From assembly GCA_021442155.1 (NCBI GenBank), contig CM038225.1, positions 85,076,925-85,140,924 on the forward strand: 64,000 nucleotides of DNA. The letters are read 5' to 3'. The notes beneath the pieces were generated by a model. The model ran no database searches. It saw only the letters and a program-made list of their open reading frames with translations, and was not told the DNA's origin. Shown one piece after another: positions 33,400-45,199 of the stretch (position 1 is the stretch's first letter; every line of letters starts with the position of its first letter). A program made the translations under genes and the position numbers. This DNA comes from Cymbidium sinense. Taxonomy: Eukaryota > Streptophyta > Magnoliopsida > Asparagales > Orchidaceae.

Positions 33400-35394
33400 A
33401 ATAGGCCATTTATCACGCATTATTGACGAATCTGGGGAGAAAAGCAAGCTGGGCATCTCGTGAAACCTCACGAAGTAGTCTATCCATACAATTCTTCTTC
33501 TCGCCATCGTATGATTCTCGCCTTTGTCGCCGCGTGTGTTGTAACTTGTAGATAAGTTTTTCACCTCAAGAGTCTTCTTATCGGTCGATCCTCACTTCTT
33601 CTTCAGCTTGCACATTCTTTCTCGCAGTTCCGTCTATAACGAATTTTTTCTTTGCTACAACGTGAGGAGATTCTATTATCTCAAATAGTAGTTATGTAGA
33701 TGAATATTTAAATAGCATTGCCTAGTAAAAATTAAGAACATGTTTCTCAAATAGAGAATGAGATCAATGTTATTACTTTTTTTTGGATGCTTTTAGCTTC
33801 TCAAGATCACCTTCTCTCCTTTGTTTAATGTTGCTATCTTCGTTCAAGTTTCGTTGTTACGAGCAATCCGTCTTCTCTTTGCTTGCTGCTATACTGGGCT
33901 AACTAGTTTTAGTTATATGTGGTTAAAGTTTTATGGTCATTTTTACCATGAGCAATATCAGACGTTGATGAATTTGATTACATTTTCATTACGGTGTGCA
34001 TGTTTAACCTAGTCTCATTTGGAAGCTTATTTGTCTCTAATTTCTTGTTGGTGATATTTTCTGATACATGGGGCTTTGATATTTTCAATAGTTGCCTCAT
34101 GTGCTTTTATTTTTCACCCAGCTTTCCATTCATCGATGTTGGAATTGCTAATTACTATTGCTTGGGAATGCTCTCAACCCTTGTGATTTTGTTGGATGGA
34201 ACATGCTGTCAGATCTATTGAAATTTTTGTTTGAGCAAGATTTTCTTTTGAAATGTGCTCATATTTTTATGTTTTAAGTTATTTTTATAGTTATCAATTA
34301 GAGAATTTATTGTACACAATTTTAATTTTTGGAGCTTTTCTTCTCTTTTGTCATCAAGGTTCTTTTCTTATTATAATTATCTATTTTGGAACAATTGCGG
34401 CATTGTCCTCAACCTTTCTACAAAAGTAAGTCTCTTGAATGGCGTAAGTTTCATTGTGCAATTAATTGTAGATATTCAACTTCTTCATGAACAATGAATT
34501 AGCTTTATACACTTCGCTTGATTTTTATGTTTTAATCAATTTTTGATGAATAAAAATAGTAAGCCAAATAGGAGATGCTATTTGTATTAAGAAAATGGAG
34601 TTTTCTTAATACAATTCAGCCATTTTCTTTCTATTTTCGTATTCCTAAATTTAAACTTAAAACTTCTCTTGAGTTCCTTGCTGTCTCTAGTGCTGCTGCT
34701 TGTCTTGGGTGTTTCCTTTTTGGTGGTGGCTTAGCTATTGATCTTGCAGTTATTACTGTTGTTCCTGTTTGTTAGTGTCTATTTTCCTTGGGCCTTTGTT
34801 GGTTGGTTGGCTTTGTTGTCTGACTGTTTCTGCTTTGTTGTCGGCAGTGCTTGTTGTTATTTTTTTTTTAGTTGTTGGTCTTTGGCTTACTTCTTCAGTT
34901 GAGTTGGTCTATCATTTTGGCAGTGTCTATTGTTCTTTTTTACTATTGGCCTTGGCTATCTTTTCTGTTGAGGTAAGGGGCTATGATGGATTTGACATTT
35001 TTATCTCTCTTCTCTTTAGTTAGTAGTTTTATATGTGATTGTAATCCTCCTTAATGGAGTTTGAATGCTTACATATTTTACTACTCTCTGAGATGATTTT
35101 AACGAGCTGCTCTTTTTTCTTGCTTTATTTTTATAACTGTTTTCATCTTTAATTTCATTTTCGTATACTTATTTTTTCTTTAGTATCTTATAGGGCTCTT
35201 TTGCAGATGGTTCAAGTGTTGTAGCTGAGTTGGTTTTCGTTTTCTCTTTTCTTTATCTTCTCTTTGTATTAATTTGGGAATTTTTCTCTTTATGCTTATT
35301 GTACCTCTTTAAGCATTAGTTTTAGAGAATTATCCCTTTAAGGACTTTGTACTCTTTTTATTTGTAATAAAATTCATATCTTTTGTTAAAAAAA
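33400..35394 (+). other. T-rich segment resembling the 3' part of a LINE-derived or processed transcript
   Basis: The segment starts with GC-richer, gene-like sequence (33,425-33,660), continues as strongly T-rich DNA with several short hydrophobic frames (33,821-34,221; 34,575-35,023), and ends with TTTGTAATAAAATTCATATC and an A-run at 35,387-35,393. An AATAAA-like signal shortly before an A-run is the normal end of a LINE or processed copy. The frames show membrane-like Leu/Phe/Val bias caused by T-richness and match no family I know. A target duplication was not found. Confidence 0.4.
34582..34614. repeat. Perfect 14-bp inverted repeat
   Basis: TTGTATTAAGAAAA, loop TGGAG, TTTTCTTAATACAA. 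The stem is perfect over 14 bp with a 5-base loop. It lies inside the T-rich segment and does not coincide with any identified element border. Confidence 0.7.
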
Positions 35395-35975
35395 TGGAGT
35401 TTTATTTTTAATCATCATGAGTTATATAAAGTATTGAACTTATTTTGAGATGAAAATAATATATATCTATTATAATTATATATGTTATTTTGAGATGAAC
35501 ATAATATATGTTAATAATTTGTAATATATATCTTATTTTGAACCCCACTCAAAATTATATATTGAGTTAGGACATTGACTCTATTTATATTCTAACATGC
35601 CTCTAATATATAAATCATTAAAAGTTTTAATTTTAAAAAAATATATCATAATATTTTTAATAGAAGTAGTAATTTTTATTTATAATTTATTTATATTTTA
35701 AAATATTTTCAATTTCTTAATTTAATAATTTAATTAGTAAAAAAAATTCTATAATTACTTTACACACAACAAAGTATTAGAAATACATGTATTTACTTTA
35801 TATTTATTTAATTAAATAGAAAATTTAGTTTTTTTTGTATTTACTTTATACACAACTAAATAATTATAAAGTATTCATAATTTATTATATTCATTTTATA
35901 TTATATATTTTTTATATTATATTTTTTTTTTCAACCAACTAAACAATCCTTAAATATATTTTTTTGGGTACCGTG
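35395..35975. other. AT-rich spacer left of the LINE
   Basis: Very AT-rich DNA without genes. Near 35,448-35,535 the words TTATTTTGAGATGAA and ATATATCTTATTTTGA recur two to three times at about 45-70-base spacing. Nothing else is seen. Confidence 0.5.
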
Positions 35976-35988
35976 TGCATTAATTATT
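35976..35988. repeat. Left target-site duplication of the LINE
   Basis: TGCATTAATTATT occurs here and again at 41,689-41,701, bracketing the LINE. A 13-bp direct repeat next to a poly(A) (here poly(T) on the plus strand, 35,990-35,998) is the expected outcome of target-primed reverse transcription. Confidence 0.8.
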
Positions 35989-36249
35989 ATTTTTTTTTGG
36001 AAAAATTTGAGGGCATAAGCCCAATGTATTCCAAAATGTAATGTATCAAGTACAGGAGAATAACAGGAAGAGAAGACTATAAGAAAGTAAGAAAACAAAA
36101 GCAGTTACACAACAAACTTAAGACCTACACAGTTAACAAGAACAAGACTACACAGAAAGCTTGCCTTAAGCGTAGCGAAAACCCAAAAACAATGGACTTA
36201 GAATTATAGTTCATTGCTGCCGGACCCCATCGCCATCACGGATCAGATC

Positions 36250-37423
36250 AAAACCATTTAGAATGGGTAGACTTCGGAAAACCGGTTTCAAATACTCGGA
36301 CAACCAGGAATAAAACCATTAGCATGAAGCACATCAAGTCCATTTCAAAACCATATTTCTGTAAACCCAAATAAGAGCAGCCCTCTCTGTCAAAAAAACA
36401 CAAAGTATTTTCGCCTAACCATACGCCTCTTATACAACCCATAATATCAAGCCATAGGATAAATCCAATCCAATCCAATGTCTCAAGCCAATACCAACAC
36501 CGCATTCCAAAAACTCCAACCCGTATGTAAAACAACAATAACCGAAGGAAGGAAGCATCCCTCCATAAGCGGACAAAACAAAACTCCAACCCTTATAGGA
36601 AGCAAACTATAACTAGAAGGAAGGAAGTATCCCTCCTTATAAGCGGCACAAACAAAGCGCACACAATCTCCCATCCATAATGTAAGGCGGTATTTATAAA
36701 TAATAAAATGGACTCAGACTTTGATAAAACCAAAAATCTCGAAGCATACCATCGGCAGGCACCAATCACGACCCTCCGGTTGGTGAAGCTTAACTCCATC
36801 AAGGTTCTTGTAATGAGCATCCGTGTTAATATTTGAATACCCTTGGGTAAACAAAGTGTCATCATCGTCCAGTTGCGATCAGGCAACCATGTCCAAAGAG
36901 CCCAGATTGACATTTATCGGACCGACCAAGCGGCGGCATAAATGCGGAAATAATCGGCAATGGAATAGCGGGGATTGGAGATCTATTCCTCCAACTTAAG
37001 ATGATTTGCATAACACTTCTGGCGGCGGGACTCATTAACCTTCCATCTTGCTATTTTAAAGGCAATTCTATCTTTAATATGATCAAGTAAGTCGGTGAGT
37101 GGAGAAAGCGTGAGTTATAAGCCTTTTATTTCTTTCTCTCCAAATACTGATGAGCTAAAAGCGGTGGAAAGAAAGTGTATTCTTTTGCTGATTTTATGCA
37201 CATTTGGTTCTAAACTATTTAGAACTTGTTGCAAAGTAGATTGCATTAAAAAGAAATTGCCATTGGGTAGAATACTTCTAATCAGATGCATCGAAAATGG
37301 ACATTCAAAGAAGAGATGTGAATGTGTTTCAGAATCATTAAAACAAAACATGCATATAGTTTGGATCCCGAGCCCTCTTTTAGCAACCAAATCAGAAGTT
37401 TTTAACCCACAAAGATAAGCCAT
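36250..37423 (-). pseudogene. LINE C-terminus: RT zinc-binding domain and tail
   Basis: The open piece 37,115-37,423 reads AYLCGLKTSDLVAKRGLGIQ, then CMFCFNDSETHSHLFFECPF, a zf-RVT domain (PF13966) with its C-x2-C and H-x4-C residues present. It would bind the LINE RNA or assist priming. Downstream frames 36,593-36,913 and 36,248-36,589 are Trp-rich and continue the tail, but no RNase H signature is recognisable in them. The stop-poor length suggests that the tail was coding until recently. Confidence 0.7.
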
Positions 37424-37899
37424 CCAACAATATAAAGCATAATTAAACGCACGAAAACCGGATAGACTTAAACCAATTTACGAAGGTAAGTGCTCGAGAG
37501 AGGTTTGAAATCCAGATTAGTGGGGTTCATAAACCCCAAGTAATCGGTCATCACCACCCCTTAATAGGTATAGAAGCAATAGAAGCAGTGGATATTCAAC
37601 AAGAAGGATGGAATTCTCCAATTCCCATCGAAATAAAAGCTTAGCATCTTTATAAGTTTGTTGCAAGTGGTCATTAGTATCCCACATGTTCATCATAGAT
37701 TTATTCCACACCAAGGATCGAAAGCAAAGAAAATGAATGGCCATTTCCTATGTGATAATTTAATTTATCACAATAGCGATTTGCATACAATTTCATTTCC
37801 TTCCACATAGAGGAGACTTTGTGTATAGAGGATTCAAATAGAACCATTACACCATTTCACAAAGAGAGATTCACCTTTAATGTTTTCCACATTGTTTTG

Positions 37900-39412
37900 A
37901 TTTTACATAGTGAATTAAGAGAAAGCGAGAGAATGCCTATTCCACCTTTCTCCTTAGGGGCGAGATGTTTTATCCCAAGATATAGTAGTAAGTTTGTTTG
38001 AAACCCCATTATGATAGAAGAATCTTGAAGTGAGTGAGGAAATTTGCTTTAAAACACCTTTGGGAATGATCATAGATCTAAACCAATAAGATATGAAGTT
38101 GTTAACAGATGATCTAAGTAATTGTAATCTTCCTCCAAGAGACAAAAACTTACACTTCCAACCTGAAACCATCTTTGCAATTTGTCAAATAAACTTGAGA
38201 AGTTCATGTGTTTAGGAGATCCCAAAGTTAGGGGAAGACCCAAATATTTGATGGGAAAACACTTTGAGTAATATTAAGAATACTACAAAGGTTTTCCACC
38301 TCCCTTGAACCTTTAGAAAAACAAATGAGGATTTTTCCAGACGACAAGTCACTATTTTTTAATTTCTCAAGACAAAATTTGAGCCTTGAATGGATATCTG
38401 CAGTTCAGTCACTAAGAGATCATGAAAAGCAAATGAGAAATTTGACAAGTTCCGAATCAGAGTGCGTATCTAAATAAGTTAACCTCTCTTTCAATTAAAC
38501 AGGAAAAGGTGTCTATGGCTATGGTAAACAAGAATGGGGATAATGGACAACCTTGCACGAAACCAAAGTAAAGTAAAGTAACCTTTGATTTCTCCATTTA
38601 GAATGATTGAGAAAGGGATATCGATTGATACATGCTTTCACCCAATTAATAAATCTACTAGGAAACCCAATAGATTTGGTCTATGTAGAAGAGCATCCTG
38701 TTAATAGAATCAAAAGCCTTCCTAAGATCAAGTTTGGCAAGAAAAACCCCATGTGATTTGCTATGAAACAACTCAGTACAAATTTCAGCCATAGTGATAT
38801 TATCACGAAATGTCCCTTCCTTTAACAAATGATTGGTGAGTTAATTAAAGAGGAAGGACTTTCTTCATCTAAAAGCAAGAACTTTGGCAATAGCTTTGTA
38901 AAAGTGTTGAGAGATATAGATGCAGTAGTCGAGAATTGAGTTGGAATGTTTAACTTTAGGAATCAAAGTTATCAAAGAATGTTTCGACACGTCTTGGAGC
39001 TTTTGGGTTTTGAAAAGTGGCTGCATTTAAAAAAAATTTGTTTAACTTCCCAAGAGAAAAATTTGGAAGTAAAACCATCACTGAGCTTTATTCTCACTTA
39101 TACTATATAAGGCATCTTTAATTTCTTGATCACTTACATCGACCTCAAACTCATGATAGATTGATGAGAGAGTGAATTGCCAATTGGGATATCTAGAATG
39201 AAAGAGTCGGAGGAGTTCTTGTTAGAGGCTGAATAGTACCTGCTAAACTCCTCAGCTATGGAATCCTGATCATATAAAACACCATTGTCCAGAAGCTCTC
39301 TAATCACATTAGAGCTTCTCCTTTCTTGAATGGAAAAGTATAGAAACTTAAGATCGTCATCGGAAGTAATGAGCCAATGAGCCTTACGTTGCTTAACCCA
39401 TGCATCCTCCAT
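37900..39412 (-). pseudogene. LINE reverse transcriptase
   Basis: The piece 39,134-39,412 gives the pre-RT block WVKQRKAHWLITSDDDLKFL and EEFSRYYSA. RT motifs follow: GVFLAKLDLRKAFDSI near 38,703-38,752, GFVQGCPLSPFLFTIAIDTF near 38,510-38,570, and a degenerate FADD box in which the sequence reads FAFHDLLV near 38,415-38,440, so the catalytic Asp pair is damaged. GWKCKFLSLGGRLQLLRSSV follows at 37,954-38,172. Several frameshifts. The enzyme would have copied LINE RNA at the nicked target. Confidence 0.8.
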
Positions 39413-40370
39413 ATGAAGTAAAGTAATGTAAGATTCTTTAATAACCTTAGCTTATAGAAGGAGATCATCGTGGGATGCCTTTCCAATTTTTCAAGAATTA
39501 CTTTTGATTCCATTTTGCTTTTTTGATTTGGAGTTGTAATGGTGATGAATCTCTCATGGCTTCTTTAAGTGCACTTTTAACCTTGGATAATTTGTTTGCA
39601 AGTACAAAGATTGGGTCACCAACCACAAAGTTCTTCCAAGACTTTGATAACTCCCAAGAAATCGGTGAAAGAGTCCAATAATTTACGAACATAAACCGAT
39701 TAACGCAGGTTATATGGTTCATGAAAATGATGAGAGGAGAGTGATCCATGAGAGAGGAGGAGGGACTTATATAAAATGAGGGAATTTATCCAACCAAGCG
39801 ACATTGCAAAAGGCCTATCAAGTTTCTGAGAATATGGGATTATTGGTTTGTTGATTGGACGGTATAGAGTAAACCTGTACTCGGGAGCTCGAGAAGTTCA
39901 CAGTCTTGAACACAGGAAGAGAAGGAGAGGGTATTGGTAGAGATGAGGGTTACCACCCATCTTATCTTTATGGGAAAGACCACAATTAAAATCACCCATC
40001 AAGGATCAAGTAATACCAGCACAATCTCCCTAGGGAGCTCCAGAGATGGATTCTGAGAATCATTCTCGGCATAGATACTGAGTAAGAAAAAGGGGAGTTC
40101 CCATTAGAAGAGGCGAGCCATGAATAAATTGATTAAAGCGACTAGGTTGGAAATTAATACACAGATTTAATCAGTTGACCACCAACCGCAATCTCGAGTG
40201 AACGACGATTGAGGAAACATCAAAACTTTATAAAGAAAAGGGTCACTATAGGATTGAGAATTAATCTTAGTTTCAGACAAAAAATCAATCGAATTCTTTG
40301 ATAAGTCTTAAGCAATCTGTTCTGACCTTGCGGCAGGCCTCTCACATTCAAATACCAAATTTAGGAAAAT
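39400..40370 (-). pseudogene. LINE APE-type endonuclease
   Basis: Reading right to left: VRTDCLRLIKEFD near 40,300-40,340, SETKI near 40,275, PSTGLLYT near 39,850-39,880 followed by WSN-like sequence, LDRAF-like sequence near 39,800-39,830, and SSLMDHSPLIIFM near 39,720-39,760, the SDHSP-like catalytic His block. The piece 39,498-39,749 continues into FVNYWTLSPISWELSKSW. These match the endonuclease of plant L1 elements, which nicks the target DNA. Interrupted by stops. Confidence 0.7.
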
Positions 40371-40399
40371 TCATTGGGAAGGGAAAGAAGAGGGCTTTT

Positions 40400-41683
40400 A
40401 CCCTTTTTTTACCTTTTCGATTGGAAGCTTGCATTAACATTAGCTGGTATCTCCTCCATCCATCGGTTGTGACTTTGAAGTCGAGATAGGATTCTTTCCT
40501 TTATCCATACACACATCAGCTGTTCATATTGCTTGGAGAAGAGGAGGAAGATCGGTAACAACACCAAGCTTTAATGGATCACCCGTGGAATGGCTTCCCT
40601 CTAAATATGTATATCACGGGGTGGAATGATCAGAAGCCTCAGTTGCTCGGAGTGAGAAAGAGTGGGAGGTTGATTGAGATCGTCGGAGAAAAGTTTTGAG
40701 ATCACTGCGACCTCCTTTGCTAAGAGGAGTTTCATCTTCCATGATCTCGCCTTCTTAGATAAGAAATTGTTAACAAGAAAGCACATTATCGGTGACCTAC
40801 TCCTACCACGATTGCAGGTGCCTTCTCGGTTTTGAGGTAAGACTTTATTCGAGGGACAAGAGGTATCAGAAAGTATTACATTGAGTACAAACGGCTTCCA
40901 ATCGTGGGATTATTGGTTGAACTTCTTTCCATTCAAGTTGATAGGAGTCGGAGGAAGTGTTAATCACACCGAGAGAGGCGAGCGTGATCCTAGTTTTTAG
41001 TAGGTTGTCAGCAGAATGCCAATCACACTTCGATCTTGAGAATCCATTCGTTCCAACGACATAAGGAAAGTTAGGTAGCTTGATCCACAATGGGATCTCG
41101 ATCCTTTGGATCATTTGATAAATCCCAACTCCACTTACGGAATATAAGCGGCCTCTTAGAAAACAAGGCGTCGCTCCCTTTGCATTGTAATCTTGATCGG
41201 TAAATTTGAATAAAAGAAATCCCCTTGAGATAACAACTCAAGATTTCCTTTAAACCGCCATTTTTTTTACCGACCAGAGATCCATAAAGCGGACGTTTGC
41301 CAATAGCATGACCAACTAGAGACAAATTCCTCTGGCGACCTTCCAACAAATCTTCCTAAAAACACTTGAGTGGCGGTGGAATGAAGGAAAGTGGGAAATC
41401 CTGCTTTTCATTTTGAGCGTAATGACTCTTTCAGTTACAATGTCCACGGGATCCCTCCTTGGAAGACCCATGTCGACATTGAGATGAAGAAGCGGGAAGG
41501 AGTGATTAAGAGTGATAGAAAAATAAAAGAAAAGAGGGGACGACCCACTAAGAACCGGTCAGAAGGAGAGATGATTGGTAGGCAGGAGAAATTTGTTGAA
41601 TTTTTTAGGGAGAAGAAGGAGGAGGATGAAGGCGTCGGCGTCGAACTCCCACACTGAAGAAGAAGCCCTAGAACCATTCGCAC
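40400..41683 (-). pseudogene. LINE ORF1-like region with DUF4283
   Basis: Three overlapping open pieces in shifting frames (41,435-41,683; 41,071-41,349; 40,866-41,114). The first holds the presumed start (Met at 41,683) and a Ser/Phe-rich head. The second reads LVGHAIGKRPLYGSLVGKK and LIFRKWSWDLSNDP, the core of DUF4283. The third reads IEIPLWIKLPNFPYVVGTNG and KTRITLASLGVI, its C-terminal half. DUF4283 followed by a zinc knuckle is the usual nucleic-acid-binding head of plant L1 elements; the knuckle is not clearly preserved. 40,400-40,860 is a linker. Confidence 0.7.
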
Positions 41684-41688
41684 GATGA

Positions 41689-41701
41689 TGCATTAATTAT
41701 T
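41689..41701. repeat. Right target-site duplication of the LINE
   Basis: TGCATTAATTATT, identical to 35,976-35,988. The next bases differ (TTATG here, ATTTT there), which fixes the length at 13. Confidence 0.8.
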
Positions 41702-42400
41702 TTATGTAACGTCCCGCTTTTTAAAATTTCTTCTTCTTAAAAATATTTTAAAAGTATGTGGATTTTAAAAAGGGTTATTTTTAAAAAGGAGCACGTATTA
41801 AATAAATTTTAGTACAAGGAACTTGTTTAAAATAAATTTAAAACAGAGCATACTCGGTATTATAATTGGCGTTTTCAATCATTGTATGGGCTTAAATAAA
41901 AAAGCGGGAATATGCCATGCGGTTCAATGATGGGAAGAGAATTTGTTGAAAACGTAATTGGAAATTACGTTTTTAGAAAACGTAATTGTTATTTGCGTTT
42001 TCAACTATCAATAATTTTTTCAGATATTATTAATAAAAAATTTTAAAATAATTTGTAATAATAGTTAATTTATAAAATTTAATATAATAATAAAATAATA
42101 ATAGTATGGATTATATATATAGTAAATAATTAATATTAAATAAAATTTTAATCTTATATAATATAATAAATAATCAAATGATTTAATTAGCTTTTAAGAT
42201 TTTTATATTAAATTTGATAGCAAATTAATAGTAAATTTTTAAATAATTTAATACATTATAAGCTAAATTAATAATATTTTATAAAATCTTTGTATGTTCA
42301 AGTAAAGATATTTTATTCTTTAGTTGATTGTTGATGCACACTCTAGAAAACATCCAAAAATATGATATATGAAATTATTTTCTACAACTATTAAGTTACA
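41702..42400. other. Spacer with palindromic AAAACGTAATT words, possible MULE 3 terminus
   Basis: No coding sequence. 41,949-41,973 is a perfect hairpin: AAAACGTAATT, loop GGA, AATTACGTTTT. A second, imperfect one follows (AAAACGTAATTG..ATTTGCGTTTT, 41,977-42,000), and a GGCGTTTTCAA word occurs at 41,868. The cluster lies just past the 3' end of the MULE 3/PMD coding region, where an inverted terminal repeat could be expected. 42,005-42,400 is AT-rich with nothing further. Confidence 0.45.
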
Positions 42401-42405
42401 AGCTA

Positions 42406-44830
42406 TTAAGTTCTTCTTCGATGTTGTGGAATAGCATCCGTTCTAGGTGTATACTTAATAGCTGCTCGTCGTGATCTTCTTAGTTGTTGAAGTTCCACTT
42501 CAATTGCTTTTTCTTCATCTTGATGAACTGGTATTGATGGTGTCTCTATTGGTGGCATCCAAGATGGAATAGTTGTCTCAAATGATGTGGGTGTCGGCAT
42601 GCTATGAATTTGTGGTTTGATCACCTCCAAGACCACCTCACTGCAATTCAAATGATGACCACTAGTGAGTTCATGCTCCTACACTTGACCCCTTACCCAA
42701 GCATCTCGATGGGCCTTCATTAAAATGCGCCCTTGCATAAAGATGCTCCTATGTACGTTGGGTGTTGGCGAGTGTCCGCCGCCATTCGTTGTGGAGTGAT
42801 TGATCTTCTGGGAACATCACAAGTTGATTGTCGTAGAGCATCTAAAGTCAAATTGTGTGATCCTCAATATTGTTCTTAATTTTGATGAGTTTGATATATA
42901 TAAACATCATAATCAATATGTTGATCCAATGCACCATAATCAATGTGAATGGATTCCTACACCCTACTAGATAATTTCATGATCTCATCCAATGCAAGTT
43001 TCATTGAACTACCATTATCACTATAGCCACCAGTAATATTTCTTGTACTAATGTAATAGTCCAACTGGGTCAGAATAATTATGTTACTAATAATAATTAA
43101 TATAATTTTATTTTATTATGTAAGAATTTTTTTAAAAAACAACATACCATTATTCTTTCTCCTGGAGACTTTGGGTAGTAAGAATCTGGTGGTTGGTTTA
43201 AAGGCTTAACTATATAGAGTGGTGCCCAAGATCTGTACCATCTTATATAAATTTGTAGCTCTTCTTTATCATCCCCTTATGCTAGAGTGATTTGTGTTAT
43301 ATATGTTCATCGATTATTCCATAACTCAATATAATTACAATAATAATGCATCTAATCAGTATGCTCTGCCCATCTACCCTTTTGAATGTTCGTTCAATTG
43401 ACTCAATCATTATAGATTGGATTTTACCAAATTATTGCATTACTCGATTTGGAAGGTGCCACTCCACACGTTTCCAATTGATACGAGGAACTCGAGCTGT
43501 CCAAATATCCGTCCCTTCAAAAAAAATTATGGGCAACAATGCCATTATGCCATCCAAGTATGCTATCTAGTTTACCTATTTTTTAAAATTTAATGATCTT
43601 AAATAAAATTTTTTGTGGAACATCTACTTCCATATAATATAATATAATATCATGTTCATACTTGACTTTGGCGAAGCCCGTCAATTTCATCTCTATGTAT
43701 CCTCACATTACCAATAGGCACTTTGCGTATTCGCTTTTCATTCCACCAACAAAATTTGATAGATTATAAAATAATTATTTTAAACAATTAAAATATACGG
43801 ACTTATGAAATTTGTAGGCATATACCTAAATCTAAGTGGTTTTCCAATGATGTCCCTTTGAAAAGGTACATGAAGAGTGAGCCTCGCAACATGTAAACAC
43901 TCACATGATCACACTTGTAGAAGGTGTGAACATCCGGCTATATATAAACTTGTCAACTTAGTAGATAGAGTCATCTCCCTATATAAGTGTGCAAGCACAG
44001 ACCTGCCTAACGAGCAATGTGCGAACATAGCTAAATATTCTAACATAGGCAAATATTGTAAATGAAGATGCAAACTGTATCGGTACTATGAAGCATCATA
44101 ATATATACAAAATATAAGCTCTATCATGATGCAAAAAACTTGAAAGGGTAAATCCTCATAAGAATCTCTAAAAAATGTCCATCCATCGAGCAATCACAGG
44201 GTATTAATGAATGTGCTTGGGATTCGAAAACTTCTCACATTCTCATCTTCACGGCTCATGATATGTGACATAAGTATGATGACTTCTTAATAATTCATCA
44301 CTTAGGAACACTAGACCATCGTGACCAACCATAGGGCCAATTAAAGGTGCACAGTCCACCCTAATACCAAGAATAATCTGCACATCTTGAAGTGTTATGG
44401 TCATTCCCCCAACGAGCATGTGAAATGTATTTATGAGGGGACACCATCTCTCCACCTATGCTGTAATGAGATGATGATCAAGTTTGATGAATTGCAAATG
44501 ACGAACACAGTCAATACCAACTTATTCTAGAGCATTTATAAAGTGTGGACATTGTATGGGCCACTCCCATTGTAAATGATGAGGCATTAAGATTTGTTCC
44601 CTATATAATGAATATATAATTAGATACTAATTTCATTTATAAAGCAAAAAATTTATATCAAAAAATTTATATATACAAACTTCATTTGGATTTGCAGCTC
44701 TTTGTGCTCCACCCAATGAAGAGATGCTAGGATTTACTATAGCTTGTGTTTGATCAATGATTTTTTTTGGGCATCTCGACGTCAAGCATGACCTATTCTA
44801 CTTGCATCTTCGAACATATCTGCACAATAA
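42406..44830 (-). pseudogene. Plant mobile domain protein linked to MULE 3
   Basis: Minus-strand pieces form a decayed PMD protein. HWVEHKELQIQMK near 44,690-44,730, HLQWEWPIQCPHFINALE near 44,530-44,580, IKLDHHLITA near 44,460-44,490, then 44,249-44,455: ERWCPLINTFHMLVGGMTI, TLQDVQIILGIRVD, the PMD signature. After an AT-rich gap, CARVPRINWKRVEWHLPNRV-like sequence and MQ-FGK lie near 43,420-43,510 (the conserved VEWHxPDRVxRQFG segment). The C-terminus at 42,406-42,651 is HQDEEKAIEVELQQLRRSRR, IKYTPRTDAIPQHRRRT, a basic tail. Introns may explain some gaps. It follows a MULE transposase on the same strand. Confidence 0.75.
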
Positions 44831-45199
44831 AAAAATTATATAGTAAATTAGAAATCTAAAATATAAAATAATAAAATTGTTATTTCCTATTGCAATTTGG
44901 ATTACTTGGGCATGTTATACTATCATGACTTCTATTCTTATAAATACAACATGTTTTACTTGATGTTAGTTTCATGTTAATTATCATTGTCTATCTTTAT
45001 TGTCGTAAAATGAATTATGTATATTTCATCTGAGCAATCCTGAACTTTTATACATGTAATACAAAGATAATAAGATCTTTTCAAGTCTTTAAACTTTGTA
45101 CCTTTGGTGGTTCATGTGTTACCTTTTTTTTTTATTAATACTTGTTTCAACATGCCATCATCTACCATGCTGGTATGTTTGTGCCTCTACCATCTCTAT

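Larger units (their letters stand above)
35989..41688 (-). mobile_element. L1-type LINE, about 5.7 kb, inverted
   Basis: The minus strand holds a DUF4283-type ORF1 region, an APE-type endonuclease, a non-LTR reverse transcriptase and an RT zinc-binding domain, in the standard order of plant L1 elements. It ends in a short poly(A) (plus-strand T-run at 35,990-35,998). The 13-bp duplications at both borders show a single insertion. The 5' end lies at about 41,688, with GGGCTTCTTCTTCAGTGTG-like leader sequence, so the copy may be nearly full length. Stops and shifts interrupt all domains. Confidence 0.85.

Noticed and set aside
34575..35023. Two hydrophobic plus-strand frames that look like membrane segments
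   Set aside because: T-rich DNA gives Leu/Phe/Val-rich frames by composition. No start context or conserved motif supports a gene.
43346..43570. Plus-strand frame opposite the MULE 3 PMD
   Set aside because: The minus strand reads a PMD segment (VEWHLPNRV); the plus frame is its shadow.
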